Assembly: GCF_026262505.1 (NCBI RefSeq)
Contig: NC_067203.1
Location: forward strand, 9,424,001-9,488,000
Reading direction: 5' to 3'
Source: Trichomonas vaginalis G3
Taxonomy: Eukaryota; Parabasalia; Trichomonadida; Trichomonadidae
DNA: 64,000 nt
A program made the position numbers and the translations under genes. How positions within the stretch are numbered: the stretch's first letter is position 1; each line of letters begins with the position of its first letter. Below the pieces are notes generated by a model. It saw only the letters and a list, made by a program, of their open reading frames with translations. It had not been told where the DNA came from and ran no database searches. Below are positions 20,188 through 30,360 of this stretch, one piece after another.

Positions 20188-21828
20188 TTATTGATATGGA
20201 TTTGATGGATCAAGTGGAGCAGCATAAATTGGAGCTTGCTGCTGTTGATATGCTTGTTGATATGGTTGTGGTGGAGGATTTGGAGGATAACTTTGGTTAG
20301 GATAACCTTGATTAGGATAAACTCCAGCAGGTTGAGCGAAATCAGCATTATAATTGTTGAGTTTCTTCTTCTTCTTTGAGGATCTGGAAGAACTTGAAGA
20401 ACTGGATTTATGGTGTTTATGTTTCTTCATGCACACCATTATAACAACAATAATAATGACAACGATAATTACTGCTACAATAATTCCAACAATTATACCA
20501 ACTTTACTAGAACTTAATTTTTCTTTAGTAATTGATGAGTAACCACGATAATCACCACTGTAAGAATTGGATACATATCTAAAAACGTAGTTCGATTCTA
20601 CTCCATCAATAATGTAAGATTCATCAGTGCTGTCTCTCATTTTAGTTTCAATTGTAGATGTTGAGTCCCCACTATTTTGTTTAGAGAACGCTTGGTAAAA
20701 AGATCTTTTAACTTGAGATTTTTCTGTAGCGTTTCCATCAGGTAACGCAACGTATTCAAATTTATCGGATTTGAAAGAAGCTTCTCCATCGTAAACTGCA
20801 GCAAAGACAAAATATGTTGCCGAGGATTCTTTTACAGGTCCAATTCCAACTTTTTTGGTTCCTGTTATAACAACGCCTTGATTAAAAGTATAAGTCATGA
20901 TATTAAATATTACCATATGAACTTCTCTTGTACTTGTTGCCTTTATTTCTAACAGTGCTTGGCTAAGAACATGAACTGCAGCAGTACTACCTCCAATTGG
21001 AGCTCCGTAATTTGAAGCACCAACATTTCCTTCAATTCCGTCGAATTTTGTGAAAACTATAACTGTACCGGCTTTGATGACATAAGCCTGTTCATTTTGA
21101 CCTACAGTAATCGAGTTACTTCCGTATTTTAATCTTGGATCTAAACCATCGTAAAAGATCATCATGTCGTGAACAAAGACACTAGTAGAAGCAATGAGTT
21201 TAGCCTTTGCGGAGTCAGCTACGAAATCAGAGGGATTGAGGCCCTTGGTTTCTGCTGATGTAATTTTAACATTGGATGATCCTTCTTGGGCCATATATGC
21301 AACCTTGAGAGAGAGTAATCTAACATTTGGTACACTTACTCCTGAAGAATCAACCTCTTGGATGTTTGATACGTTACCATTCGTATAATAATAAAGTTTG
21401 TTGTAGGCATTGGTGCCAAGATCAGCACTGAATTTGGTATTAGTCATTATGTTCATGCAATAGTACTTTTCTTTAGTCATACCAGTATTGAAAAAGTAAT
21501 CTTCGTTTGCTGAAGGGTTGATTAAAAATTCGACCGAAGTACATTCTGTTGGAACCAAGAAAACTCCCATTTGAAGTGTAGATGATTTATATCTTGATTT
21601 AAATGAAAATACTTTTTTCAATTCTGTGACTTTTGTTACTGGGGAAGAAATGAGAACACCATTTATTTGTTCATATGTGAGTTTTGAAAAAGCAAAGTAA
21701 TATTCGTAACCTTCAACTTTGTTCAAGTTGAATTGGATTTGTTCAACGGATTTATCAGTTACATCTATTGTAAAATAGCCTGGACCTGAAATAGTCATGC
21801 TTGTATAGGATATTAGAAAGTAAAACAT
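20188..21828 (-). CDS. Type I membrane protein with Pro/Gln-rich cytoplasmic tail
   Basis: The 546-residue protein begins with a short hydrophobic leader (MFYFLISYTSM). Residues 15-430 form a beta-rich, Ser/Thr/Val-rich ectodomain with few cysteines. A strong transmembrane segment lies at about 445-468 (VGIIVGIIVAVIIVVIIIVV). The cytoplasmic tail begins with a His/Lys/Ser-rich stretch (KKHKHHKSSSSSSS) and ends in a Tyr/Pro/Gln/Asn-rich region (YPNQGYPNQSYPPNPPPQ). This build is common among trichomonad surface proteins. I do not recognise the ectodomain. The ATG is supported by an Inr 10 nt upstream. Its stop TAA, followed by A, forms TAAA, the trichomonad polyadenylation-type tetranucleotide, right where the mariner copy begins. 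Confidence 0.8.
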   Translation of the reverse strand: MFYFLISYTSMTISGPGYFTIDVTDKSVEQIQFNLNKVEGYEYYFAFSKLTYEQINGVLISSPVTKVTELKKVFSFKSRYKSSTLQMGVFLVPTECTSVEFLINPSANEDYFFNTGMTKEKYYCMNIMTNTKFSADLGTNAYNKLYYYTNGNVSNIQEVDSSGVSVPNVRLLSLKVAYMAQEGSSNVKITSAETKGLNPSDFVADSAKAKLIASTSVFVHDMMIFYDGLDPRLKYGSNSITVGQNEQAYVIKAGTVIVFTKFDGIEGNVGASNYGAPIGGSTAAVHVLSQALLEIKATSTREVHMVIFNIMTYTFNQGVVITGTKKVGIGPVKESSATYFVFAAVYDGEASFKSDKFEYVALPDGNATEKSQVKRSFYQAFSKQNSGDSTSTIETKMRDSTDESYIIDGVESNYVFRYVSNSYSGDYRGYSSITKEKLSSSKVGIIVGIIVAVIIVVIIIVVIMVCMKKHKHHKSSSSSSSRSSKKKKKLNNYNADFAQPAGVYPNQGYPNQSYPPNPPPQPYQQAYQQQQAPIYAAPLDPSNPYQ

Positions 21829-21833
21829 TGCAA

Positions 21834-21838
21834 AATGA
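21834..21838 (-). promoter_or_regulatory. Initiator TCATT of the type I membrane protein gene
   Basis: On the reverse strand TCATTTTGCA precedes the ATG, placing the presumed +1 A about 8 nt upstream of the start. A second TCATT lies a few bases further up. Both match TCAYW. Confidence 0.6.
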
Positions 21839-22591
21839 AAATGATACTTGCTTTTATTTTGATTGCAACGGTAAAACTTTCAATTTTATCGAAAAACGGC
21901 TTGATCCTTTCAATTTCGATTTTAACTTTTTTTGATAAATTATTAATATTGAATTAGTTTGTCAGAAGTGATAATTCATGAAATGTTTACAATTTTTTGA
22001 AACTTTACATTACAGACTTATAATTATATAATTGATATAAGAAACCCATTAGTGATTTGGAGCGATCAACGTTTTGAATTTTAATAAAATATTTCGATGT
22101 TCATGCGGTGACAGCAGCAAATTGCAGATGAAGGCTATGTTAGTAACATTTATGTATGAGGTGCAACAGCATAATTTTCAATTCTTCAATAATATTATAA
22201 ATACTTTATTATCTCGTACATTTGAGATATATTTATTATTACTATTCAAAGACTTACTCTGATGATGGATGATTTGCTGCTACTCAAAAACCAATATCAA
22301 TGAATTATCATCATTTGTGAATAATAGACTTTCAAGTAATATAAACATCACCAAATGAATCCAATTAAATTAGATATAACCTGCATATAGAGTCAAGAGT
22401 TCTAGACTTTATTTTTATTTTCGAATATAATTTGATATCCAATCATTTTCCGTTTTTATTGTATTGTTCTCCTATTTATGTTCAGGTTGAATGAAATAAG
22501 ATTATTAGATCCAAATAACCTCAAGTTGGGAAATGATGTTTTTTATGTCACAAGTCAATTTTAATTTTTTTTTTCGAAATTTCAATATCAG
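21839..22591. other. 0.75-kb divergent intergenic region
   Basis: The region holds the promoters of the type I membrane protein gene and the RasGEF gene. Otherwise it is AT-rich, with no ATG-started frame of note. Before the RasGEF ATG there is TCAATATCAG, which only partly fits the initiator consensus. Confidence 0.35.
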
Positions 22592-24574
22592 ATGAGTTCT
22601 TATATGCCAACACGATATGCTACTCTTGCACCTCGCTCGATCATGAACAAGCATAGGAATACACAGAGCCCGGTTCTTAAAAAACCTCCTCTTCCAATTT
22701 CGCCTGAATTTGATTCAGTCTTAGCAGCTCATGCTCCCAAGGATAGCGATTCAGTAGATCGCTCAGAGTGGCTCAACAAGATTCTTGAATTACATCCCGA
22801 AATCAAGTCTTTGCGCGAGAGCGTAAATCCAATATGCAGAGCCGCTGAATTTGGAAGGCTATATTTACCATCAAACAGATATATTCCTCATGATGTTACT
22901 TTAGCTTTAATTTCACAGCATTTTCGTACTTTAGGTTTAACAGAATCGCAAGCAGCCTTACACAATGAGTGGGGAAGTGATTTCAATATTCCTCCTCACA
23001 AGTTAGAATCCCAGCTTGCGTTACTGATCCAAAGAGGTATCTATCGTGCAGAAAAATTCTGGGAATTATCCATTCCATCTATTCACACTCCACCGACACC
23101 AAAACTGACTCAAGTTGCCCTCGATGAAGCCATTTCTACGATCATTGGTGCCTCTTCCAGCGTTGTTGAAGATTCGAATCCAATTGAAAATGAAAAACCA
23201 TATGATCCTGCTTTTTACATTACAGAATTGGATACAGAAAATTCCGAGAAGACAGAAAACGCATCAGAGAATACAAGCAAGGAACCTCTTGAAGCTTCTC
23301 TCAATCAAATCATTTTTTACGTTACGGATCCAAGCATTACAAACGCTTCCGAAGTTCTTAATGCTCTGATTCTCACAATCCAGTCCCTCACCTCATCCCG
23401 AGTCTTCTTCTTCAAAATAAGAGATAGAATTCGCCAAACTTTATCTCAACTCGAAGAAGTCCAGAAGAACAGTAATCGTCAATCCTCATCGAATCTTGAG
23501 GAGCTCAGCGATGAAGACAAGAAGAATATTTCAAGGGCTGAGCGTTGCGTCCAACTTTCAATCAGATTATTCAAGGCCTGGGTTAAAAGCGCCCTTCAAG
23601 ACCTTGAGCCTCAGATTATTGACATGGCACAGCAGTTTGTTGACAACGAATTAATGGAAAAATACTCAACACACGTTTCAAATATTTTCGAACGCAAAAA
23701 TTCAGTTTCTCCACAAATGACATCCGCGAAATCTCCTCAGAAACCACCACCAGCAGTAGATATCGGTAACTGTCCGAACTTGTGGACAGGCGGTTTCGAC
23801 TTATTCGATCTTCCAATTACAGAACTTGCCAGACAGTTAACTTTCTGGTCATACACGAGATACTACAACATCAAGCGCGACGAGTTACTCGATGGAGCTT
23901 GGGAAAAACCACGTCTTAAGTACAGAGCTCCAAATGTCATTGCCTTGACTCAACATTACAACAAATTAACAAGCTGGGTCGCACATACTATCCTCAGCGA
24001 GCAGAATTTCAGACGGCGAATCGAAAAGATGAACAAAATTATTCAATTGATGAAAGCACTTTTCGGTGACAACAATTTCCTTGATGGAATGGGTGTATTG
24101 GGTGGCCTTGGATCTAACGCCATCTTCCGCTTGAAATACCATTTCTCCCAGATCGCAATTGACAGAAAAGAGTACTTGGAGAAGATGGAAGTCCAATGCT
24201 CGCCAGACAAAGGCTTCTTACAACTCAGAAAGATGCAGGATGAAGCAGTTTTGAACGGAAAACCTGCATTACCTTATCTCGGAATTCTTCTTGCGGATCT
24301 CTTCAAGTACGAAGAGAACGTTCAGTTGTGGGTCAACGGACTTATCAACTGCAGAAAGATCAAGGGTCTTTACAACTTCATTTCAAAGATTTTGGAATTC
24401 AAGAGGACAAACTACTTCTATTTGTCAATCGACCAGGTCCAGGAGAAGATAGACAACATGGAAATCTACGATCCAGACTTACTCTTTGAAATGTCCCTCG
24501 ATGTTGAAAAAGATGGAGCTCTATCTGCCGCTGACTGCAAGGACACACCATTGCCAACTCAATCAGCTAAGTAG
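22592..24574 (+). CDS. RasGEF (CDC25-homology) domain protein
   Basis: The 660-residue protein has a disordered N-terminus (1-60). A LisH-like helix pair lies at about 100-126 (LISQHFRTLGLTESQAALH), then a helical RasGEF-N-like region with an acidic linker. Residues about 393-630 form the catalytic CDC25 domain. Visible hallmarks are DLFDLPITELARQLTFW, HYNKLTSWVAHTILSE, IIQLMKALFGDNNFLDGMGV, AIFRLKYHF and PALPYLGILLADLF, all in the order seen in RasGEFs. It should promote GDP release from a Ras-family GTPase at membranes. Trichomonads carry many small GTPases, and the specific partner cannot be read from the sequence. The final 20 residues are unstructured. Confidence 0.88.
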   Translation: MSSYMPTRYATLAPRSIMNKHRNTQSPVLKKPPLPISPEFDSVLAAHAPKDSDSVDRSEWLNKILELHPEIKSLRESVNPICRAAEFGRLYLPSNRYIPHDVTLALISQHFRTLGLTESQAALHNEWGSDFNIPPHKLESQLALLIQRGIYRAEKFWELSIPSIHTPPTPKLTQVALDEAISTIIGASSSVVEDSNPIENEKPYDPAFYITELDTENSEKTENASENTSKEPLEASLNQIIFYVTDPSITNASEVLNALILTIQSLTSSRVFFFKIRDRIRQTLSQLEEVQKNSNRQSSSNLEELSDEDKKNISRAERCVQLSIRLFKAWVKSALQDLEPQIIDMAQQFVDNELMEKYSTHVSNIFERKNSVSPQMTSAKSPQKPPPAVDIGNCPNLWTGGFDLFDLPITELARQLTFWSYTRYYNIKRDELLDGAWEKPRLKYRAPNVIALTQHYNKLTSWVAHTILSEQNFRRRIEKMNKIIQLMKALFGDNNFLDGMGVLGGLGSNAIFRLKYHFSQIAIDRKEYLEKMEVQCSPDKGFLQLRKMQDEAVLNGKPALPYLGILLADLFKYEENVQLWVNGLINCRKIKGLYNFISKILEFKRTNYFYLSIDQVQEKIDNMEIYDPDLLFEMSLDVEKDGALSAADCKDTPLPTQSAK

Positions 24575-24847
24575 AGCTTGAAAGTATAATATTTTTATTG
24601 ATTTTTTTTTATTTTTCATCTTATTGTAAATTTATTTTTTATTATCGACCAGCTTGCGATATATTGTAACTAACAACTTTTTCTCTTTATAAATTCTATT
24701 TAATTTAAAAAGGAAGAAAAATATAAGTAAATTAAAACTACAAACATGGTGTAGTATACACTTATTTGCAATATATAGCCTATGATATGCATTTTCACGA
24801 TAAAACAACTTATAGCACGCAATTTTTTCTTGAATATTTTAAATCGA

Positions 24848-25144
24848 TTAAGGGATAATATAAAACAACGTAATAAATGTTACTATCAAAGCAAGGAAAA
24901 ATGTAAAAACTTTTGCGTTGACATCATTTTCTCCTTCAATAATTGAATTTGCAAATTTCGATATGAAAGGAACATGTTTCTGGATTTCTAATAGGCATTT
25001 AGGAATTTGCTGAATGAACTGGAATGCAAAATTCGAATCTGGTGAATCTTTCATCACTTTCATTGTTTCAAATGAAACGTAAATAAAGAACGCTGCTAAT
25101 GCAACAAAAAATAATGTCGAAATGCTGATATTTAGTCGAGACAT
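24848..25144 (-). CDS. Small two-pass membrane protein, function unknown
   Basis: The 98-residue protein has a hydrophobic segment at 7-27 (ISTLFFVALAAFFIYVSFET), a 50-residue amphipathic middle (IQQIPKCLLEIQKHVPFISK...), and a second hydrophobic segment at 78-97 (VFTFFLALIVTFITLFYII). The tail is only one or two residues long. It starts with an ATG. Size and layout would fit an endoplasmic reticulum assembly factor, but I see no diagnostic motif and do not name it. It is divergent from the microprotein at 25264, with about 120 bp between the two starts. Confidence 0.6.
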   Translation of the reverse strand: MSRLNISISTLFFVALAAFFIYVSFETMKVMKDSPDSNFAFQFIQQIPKCLLEIQKHVPFISKFANSIIEGENDVNAKVFTFFLALIVTFITLFYIIP

Positions 25145-25263
25145 ATTTCAAAAATCTCCTAAAATACCTCCTAAAAAATTATGAAAACAATTTAAAATCA
25201 CCCTAAATATTCAAAATCGACCCCAAAATAAATTTAAACGTGACAAAATTTACAAACGGAATT

Positions 25264-25374
25264 ATGAGAACACAGCGCTCTTACCATCACACAATCAAAA
25301 TTATTGAAATTATCCTCATATTATTGCTCTTCTACTTGCTCATTCGCGTTGCTTGGGCTGTTACACCTTTTTAA
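25264..25374 (+). CDS. Candidate 36-residue single-pass membrane microprotein
   Basis: An ATG-started frame encodes a basic N-terminus (MRTQRSYHHTIK), one transmembrane segment (IIEIILILLLFYLLIRVAW) and a short tail (AVTPF), ending in TAA. It uses CGC, CTC and other G+C codons that are rare in intergenic sequence here, which argues for selection. Length and layout recall OST4-type small membrane subunits, but the residues do not match any I know. It is easily missed because of its size. Confidence 0.45.
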   Translation: MRTQRSYHHTIKIIEIILILLLFYLLIRVAWAVTPF

Positions 25375-25853
25375 TCGATTTTGAAAATTTCAAAATCAAA
25401 TTTTATTGTTACTCTTGTTTATTGTTTTATTAGTGTTGTATATCAATAAAGATTACTTTTAAAATTTACCATTTTTATGCTAATATCAATGGAAATACCT
25501 ATAATTTTTGTATCTCATTTTTTAAAAGGAATATTAAACAAGAGCTTTGCAGAAATATACATATTGGCCTCACGACATACATATGATGAATATAACTTTA
25601 CTTATAATAAAATTTTGAATAATAAAATAATTTCTACTCTTTATCTTGAATAGTTATCATCGAAAAGCTCTTTTATTTCCAAATTTAGGAGTATTTATGC
25701 AGAGGTAACCTTTTAATAATTAAAATATAAAAAAAAATAATTAAAATGTAACGATAACATATTTATTTACATATTTGATAATCTCGTAAATGGTAAATGC
25801 GTACTTCATACCAGAAAGAATATGCAATAAACGCGATAGATGATAAAATAGCC
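25375..25853. other. Intergenic region downstream of the microprotein
   Basis: AT-rich sequence shared by the 3' ends of the microprotein and BRK1 genes. No further feature is seen. Confidence 0.35.
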
Positions 25854-26093
25854 TTATTCTGCAGAAGCTGGCTGTTCTGTGCAGCACTTCAACTGGTTTT
25901 CAATGAAAACAAGGCGTCTCTCGAGTTGTGTTAATTTCTGGTTTAAGTCGGCTAATCTGCCACGTACATTTGAATGGAAAGTGTTAAGGAATCTAACAAC
26001 ACGCATCATACCAAGAGAAATGTTCTGGGCGAACTCACGGTTCTTGAAATCCTTTTCAACTGATGTACGAACGCTGGTACTATCAAATGACAT
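25854..26093 (-). CDS. BRK1: BRK1/HSPC300, small subunit of the SCAR/WAVE complex
   Basis: The 79-residue protein matches BRICK1 over its whole length. KDFKNREFAQNIS corresponds to the DWANREYIE region of the human protein, and VRFLNTFHSNVRGRLADLN then LTQLERRLVFIENQL corresponds to the central coiled-coil segment. Human BRK1 is 75 residues. BRK1 nucleates the trimeric helical core of the WAVE regulatory complex, which links Rac to Arp2/3-driven actin branching. In an amoeboid-capable trichomonad it would serve host-cell adhesion and crawling. A TCATT initiator lies about 13 nt upstream of the ATG. The C-terminal Cys pair and acidic tail are unremarkable. Confidence 0.9.
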   Translation of the reverse strand: MSFDSTSVRTSVEKDFKNREFAQNISLGMMRVVRFLNTFHSNVRGRLADLNQKLTQLERRLVFIENQLKCCTEQPASAE

Positions 26094-26103
26094 TTTTGGA
26101 AAA

Positions 26104-26108
26104 AATGA
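26104..26108 (-). promoter_or_regulatory. Initiator TCATT of the BRK1 gene
   Basis: On the reverse strand TCATTTTTTCC lies just before the ATG at 26093, placing the presumed +1 A 13 nt upstream of it. It matches the TCAYW consensus. Confidence 0.6.
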
Positions 26109-26399
26109 AATGAAAAATATTTATTTACCCTTTATTTTTACCCTTTTTGAAAAAGTTAACTCGGAAATAGTTTTTTATAAAGATTATAGAAAGACAATGG
26201 ATGGATTATAAAATTTACCTAAAATCTTTTGAAATAATTTTCGTTTCAAAGTCAATTCTTTGATTGATGTTGTATTTAGATTTCCAACCTATCAGGAAAA
26301 GCATATCGATTAATGGTGCCGTTGGGCCTTCTCATAATTCTTTCTTGTAATTATATTTTATTCTCCATATGTGTTTTGCCATTGAGTTATTCAATATTA

Positions 26400-27060
26400 T
26401 GTAATGTTAGAATATAAAATGTATAAAATGGTTCTTTATTTTGCTGTTATCCATTCATCATTTGCACTATTAAGAAATAGCAGTGTAACCATATTAATCA
26501 CAGTATATTGCATACCATTTCATGGCGTATTTAAGGATACATTATGAAATAAAGTATTAACATTGATCAACTCAATGCAAGTTAAAATAAAGTTTTAAAG
26601 GAAAATAATGATTTATATATACTAATTGAACTATAACTTGGAAATCATGATTTTTTTTTGTAATTAAAATCATACAACGCTTTGACTGTCCGTTGTCTAC
26701 TTTGTATAAACATGTTCTAACTCTTATATAGTTTGCTGGAGTTTAGTTCCCTGTTTTATAATTTCTTCATCATTCGAGTGAATGATTGATTCCATTAGAT
26801 GAATGACATGTGCTACATTTTTCATTATCAGAATCTCCACTTTACTCTATTACATTTTACATGTGTGTGAGCTGTAACTTGGGAATCTTGAATTTCCTCT
26901 TATTTTAATTTTCTCATTTTCTCTCGTAAGATCATCATTTTGTTCCTGAAATTTTTCCAAAGAGCTCTCTTTGGATTTTTTAATTTCATTATTTTTTTGC
27001 AGCAATCAATTTACTTTTTTTTCATTTGATTCCTTTAGCAATTCTGCTTTGCTGACTTTA
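26400..27060 (-). pseudogene. Decayed third copy of the coiled-coil gene 3' end and its flank
   Basis: Segments of this stretch are recognisable as diverged copies of 32500-33060, the 3' end and 3' flank of the coiled-coil pseudogene at 32772. Examples are TTTTTCATTATC...CAGAATC around 26819, where the other copy encodes its acidic C-terminus, and GCAGCAATCAATTTACTTTTTT near 27000. No long frame survives. The recognisable coding part is about 26816-27060; 26400-26815 matches the flank. The rest of the copy, toward its 5' end, is missing. A transposon starts at 27292. Confidence 0.55.
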
Positions 27061-28029
27061 ATACAATGTAACAATGGCCTTAATACAATGATCATTATTT
27101 ACTATTGTAATTAAAACATGTGAATATTGCCATTGTTTGTGAGAGTTTGTCATATTATATACTTGAACAGTATAGAACTTAGTTTGTATTTAAGATGCAT
27201 TAGACAAATACTTGAAGCAAGTCGTCATTTGATGCTAATATTTTTTGCATAATTTTAAATTGTTTACTTAGGATCTCGAATTTTCCCTTAAGGGTGCACC
27301 CGTATGTACGTTTATTTGAGAGGAGGAGGATTACCCTCTCAATTTTGAGGGATTCGTTAGTTTATTTTCTCGATGAATATGCAATAAAATTTGATTTTTA
27401 CCTTATCAATATACTTCATATAATATACACATGTTCATGTAAAAACTTTTTTCCAAAATCCTCAGGAATTAAGGGATTTTTGAATTTTAAGAATTTTTTT
27501 CGAATTTTTTCGAAAAAAAAATATTTTCAGAATAGGGATGCCTTAAACACGCCATTTGACCGGGCGTACATTTTTTTGTTCGCCCAAAAATTTCGCCATT
27601 TGAGAAATTCAAAAATTAAAAATAAAATTTTAATCTTGATTTTTTTATTTTCGTGATTTTTTTGAAACTTACATAAGCGATGAAATACTTTTTTTAAGTA
27701 ATCGTTTATTATATATAAATATATCTTAATAAATTTAATTCCTTAAGGTAGAGCGTGTTCAAATTTAAAATCTCATACAATATTTTCTTAATTGCGTATT
27801 TTTCTGAGGTCGCCCAAATAAAGGCGAATTCAAAATTGAGAACTCCGAGGCGTATGGCGAGTATTCAAAATGTACGCCACTTACAAAATATTGAATGTGG
27901 ATTATCAATTTTTTGGCGTGTTCAATTTCAAATTTTGATATTTATGTTTATTTTATTCAGTATAATGCTAAGAATTAAAATATAAAATTCATAGAATTTT
28001 TTCTTTGAAAATATTTTACATTTTTATTA

Positions 28030-29520
28030 GACCACTCCTAGACTAGTCATCAGGTTATCCTCAGATCATCCTCAGACTACTCCTTATCAGATTACTCATC
28101 ATCCTCAGACTACTCCTTAGACCCCTCCTCATCAGACTACTCCTCAGATCTTCCTCATAAGACTCCTCCTCAGATCTTCCTCCTGAGACTACTCTTCAGA
28201 CTACTCCTTAGAGTCCTCCTCATCAGACTAGTCCTGAGACTAGTCCTCAGACTACTCCTGAAACTACTCCTCAGATTATCCTCAGACTCCTCCTCAGATT
28301 ATCCTCAGACTCCTCCTCAGATTATCCTCAGACTCCTCAGATTATCCTCAAACTCCTCAGACTACTCCTCAAACTCCTCAGACTACTCCTCAAACTCCTC
28401 AGATTATCCTCAAACTCCTCAGACTACTCCTCAAATTATCCTCAGACAACTCCTGAAACTACTCCTCAAACTCCTCAGATTATCCTCAAACTCCTCAGAC
28501 TACTCCTCAAACTCCTCAGATTATCATCAAACTCCTCAGATTATCCTCAGACTCCTCCTCAGATTATCCTCAGACTCCTCCTCAGATTATCCTCAAACTC
28601 CTTCTCAGATTATCCTCAAACTCCTCAGACTACTCCTCAAACTCCTCAGACTACTCCTGAAACTACTCCTCAGATTATCCTCAGACTCCTCCTCAGATTA
28701 TCCTCAGACTCCTTCTCAGATTATCCTCAAACTCCTCAGACTACTCCTCAAACTCCTCAGATTATCCTCAAACTCCTCAGACTACTCCTCAAATTATCCT
28801 CAGACAACTCCTGAAACTACTCCTCAAACTCCTCAGATTATCCTCAAACTCCTCAGATTATCCTCAAACTCCTCAGACTACTCCTCAAACTCCTCAGATT
28901 ATCATCAAACTCCTCAGACTACTCCTCAAACTCCTCAAATTATCCTCAGACAACTCCTGAAACTACTCCTCAGACAACTCCTCAGATTATCCTCAAACTC
29001 CTCAGACTACTCCTCAAACTCCTGAAACTACTCCTCAGACAACTCCTGAAACTACTCCTCAGACAACTCCTCAGATTATCCTCAAACTCCTCAGATTATC
29101 CTCAAACTCCTCAGACTACTCCTCAAACTCCTCAGATTATCCTCAGACTCCTTCTCAGATTATCCTCAAACTCCTCAGATTATCCTCAAACTCCTCAGAC
29201 TACTCCTCAAACTCCTCAGACTACTCCTCAAACTCCTCAGATTATCCTCAAACTCCTCAGACTACTCCTCAAACTCCTCAGATTATCCTCAAACTCCTCA
29301 GATTATCCTCAGACTCCTCAGACTACTCCTCAAACTCCTCAGATTATCATCAAACTCCTCAGACTACTCCTCAAACTCCTCAGACTACTCCTCAAACTCC
29401 TCAAATTATCCTCAGACAACTCCTGAAACTACTCCTCAGACAACTCCTCAGATTATCCTCAAACTCCTCAAACTACTCCTCGGTCTAATCCTCAGACTCC
29501 TCCTCAGATTATCCTCAGAT
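28030..29520 (+). repeat. CTCCTCAGA minisatellite, about 1.5 kb
   Basis: The array alternates units such as ACTCCTCAGATTATCCTCAA (20 bp) and ACTCCTCAGACTACTCCTCAA in short-range order, with higher-order duplication of blocks; for example, the motif AGACAACTCCTGAAACTACT recurs. The + strand is almost free of G apart from the CAG positions, so the two strands are compositionally very different. No ATG opens a long frame. It lies wholly inside the hAT-like element and would be copied with it. Confidence 0.92.
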
Positions 29521-29739
29521 TATCACTTTACATATATATATCGATAACTAAATAATTACTTATTATATTCTTTATTTTTTTTAATTTTAAAATAATATTA
29601 ATATATCTTTCTACGTTTAATGATGAAAAGAGAAAGAGGAGTAAAAAGAGGAAAGAGAAAAGAAAGAGAGAGAGAGGAAAAAAAAAGAGAAAGAAAGAAA
29701 AAAAAAGGACGGTGATAATTTTGTATTGTTTTGTTATTC

Positions 29740-29776
29740 GGCCGAATGGCGGGTACGAAGTACCCGCCATTCGGCC
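29740..29776. repeat. Perfect GC-rich hairpin inside the hAT-like element
   Basis: Arms at 29740-29756 and 29760-29776 (GGCCGAATGGCGGGTAC and its complement) surround a GAA loop. It is the most GC-rich stretch of the intergenic DNA in the window. It contains the GGCG motif that also clusters at the element's two ends. Confidence 0.9.
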
Positions 29777-30360
29777 CCAAAAATGGCGTATTATTCTATT
29801 TTTAAACGGTCATGGCGTAAAACCGTCGCATCCCTATTTCAGAACAGCCTTAACGGCTAAGATTTAGGAACAATGTTAAGTATCAAAAAGAAAGGAGGTC
29901 TGATATAGACAACATATATCGTTGAAGGTTGAAAAAATCTCTAATATTTGAGCCCAAAATTTCAAATTTTAATTTTTTGAAAAAAGAGGCCACCCGTATG
30001 TACGTTTAGTTGAGAGGAGGAGGATTATATTTTTGAAAGGGTGAAACATTATGAATATGTTAATTATATAATAATATGTATTATTATAAAAAAGAAAAAT
30101 AAAGCACGTTAAAATTTTTCTTTCTTGATTTTTTACAAAATCTACTTAGAATTATGCAAAATATGACTAAATAATTATAAATTTCAAGTTAAATTTTAAT
30201 TTTGACAAATAATTTAAATTTCAAAATATCAAGTTCAGTTCGACTATGTATGTAGTAATTCCTCAATAAAGTGCCAAAACCCTATTAAAATATATGAACA
30301 TTTTCAACATTTTAATGTTTTTATTTAAAAATTTGATGGAATATGAGCTTCAAACAATTA

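Larger units (their letters stand above)
27533..29836. mobile_element. 2.3-kb non-autonomous hAT-like element nested in the TTAA element
   Basis: The ends TAGGGATGC and GCATCCCTA are perfect inverted repeats, extended imperfectly through ACGCCAT and GACCG/ATGACCG to about 30 bp. An exact 8-bp target duplication, TTTCAGAA, flanks it (27525-27532 and 29837-29844). The same TTTCAGAA occurs once in the empty site of copy 1. An 8-bp duplication with TAGGG ends fits hAT. No transposase is encoded. The cargo includes about 1.5 kb of minisatellite, a polypurine tract at about 29624-29709, and a 17-bp-arm hairpin. GGCG/CGCC motifs cluster near both ends. Confidence 0.85.

Noticed and set aside
28030-29520. 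CRISPR-like or coding repeat array
   Set aside because: Units are contiguous with no unique spacers, no ATG opens a long frame, and the context is a eukaryotic transposon.
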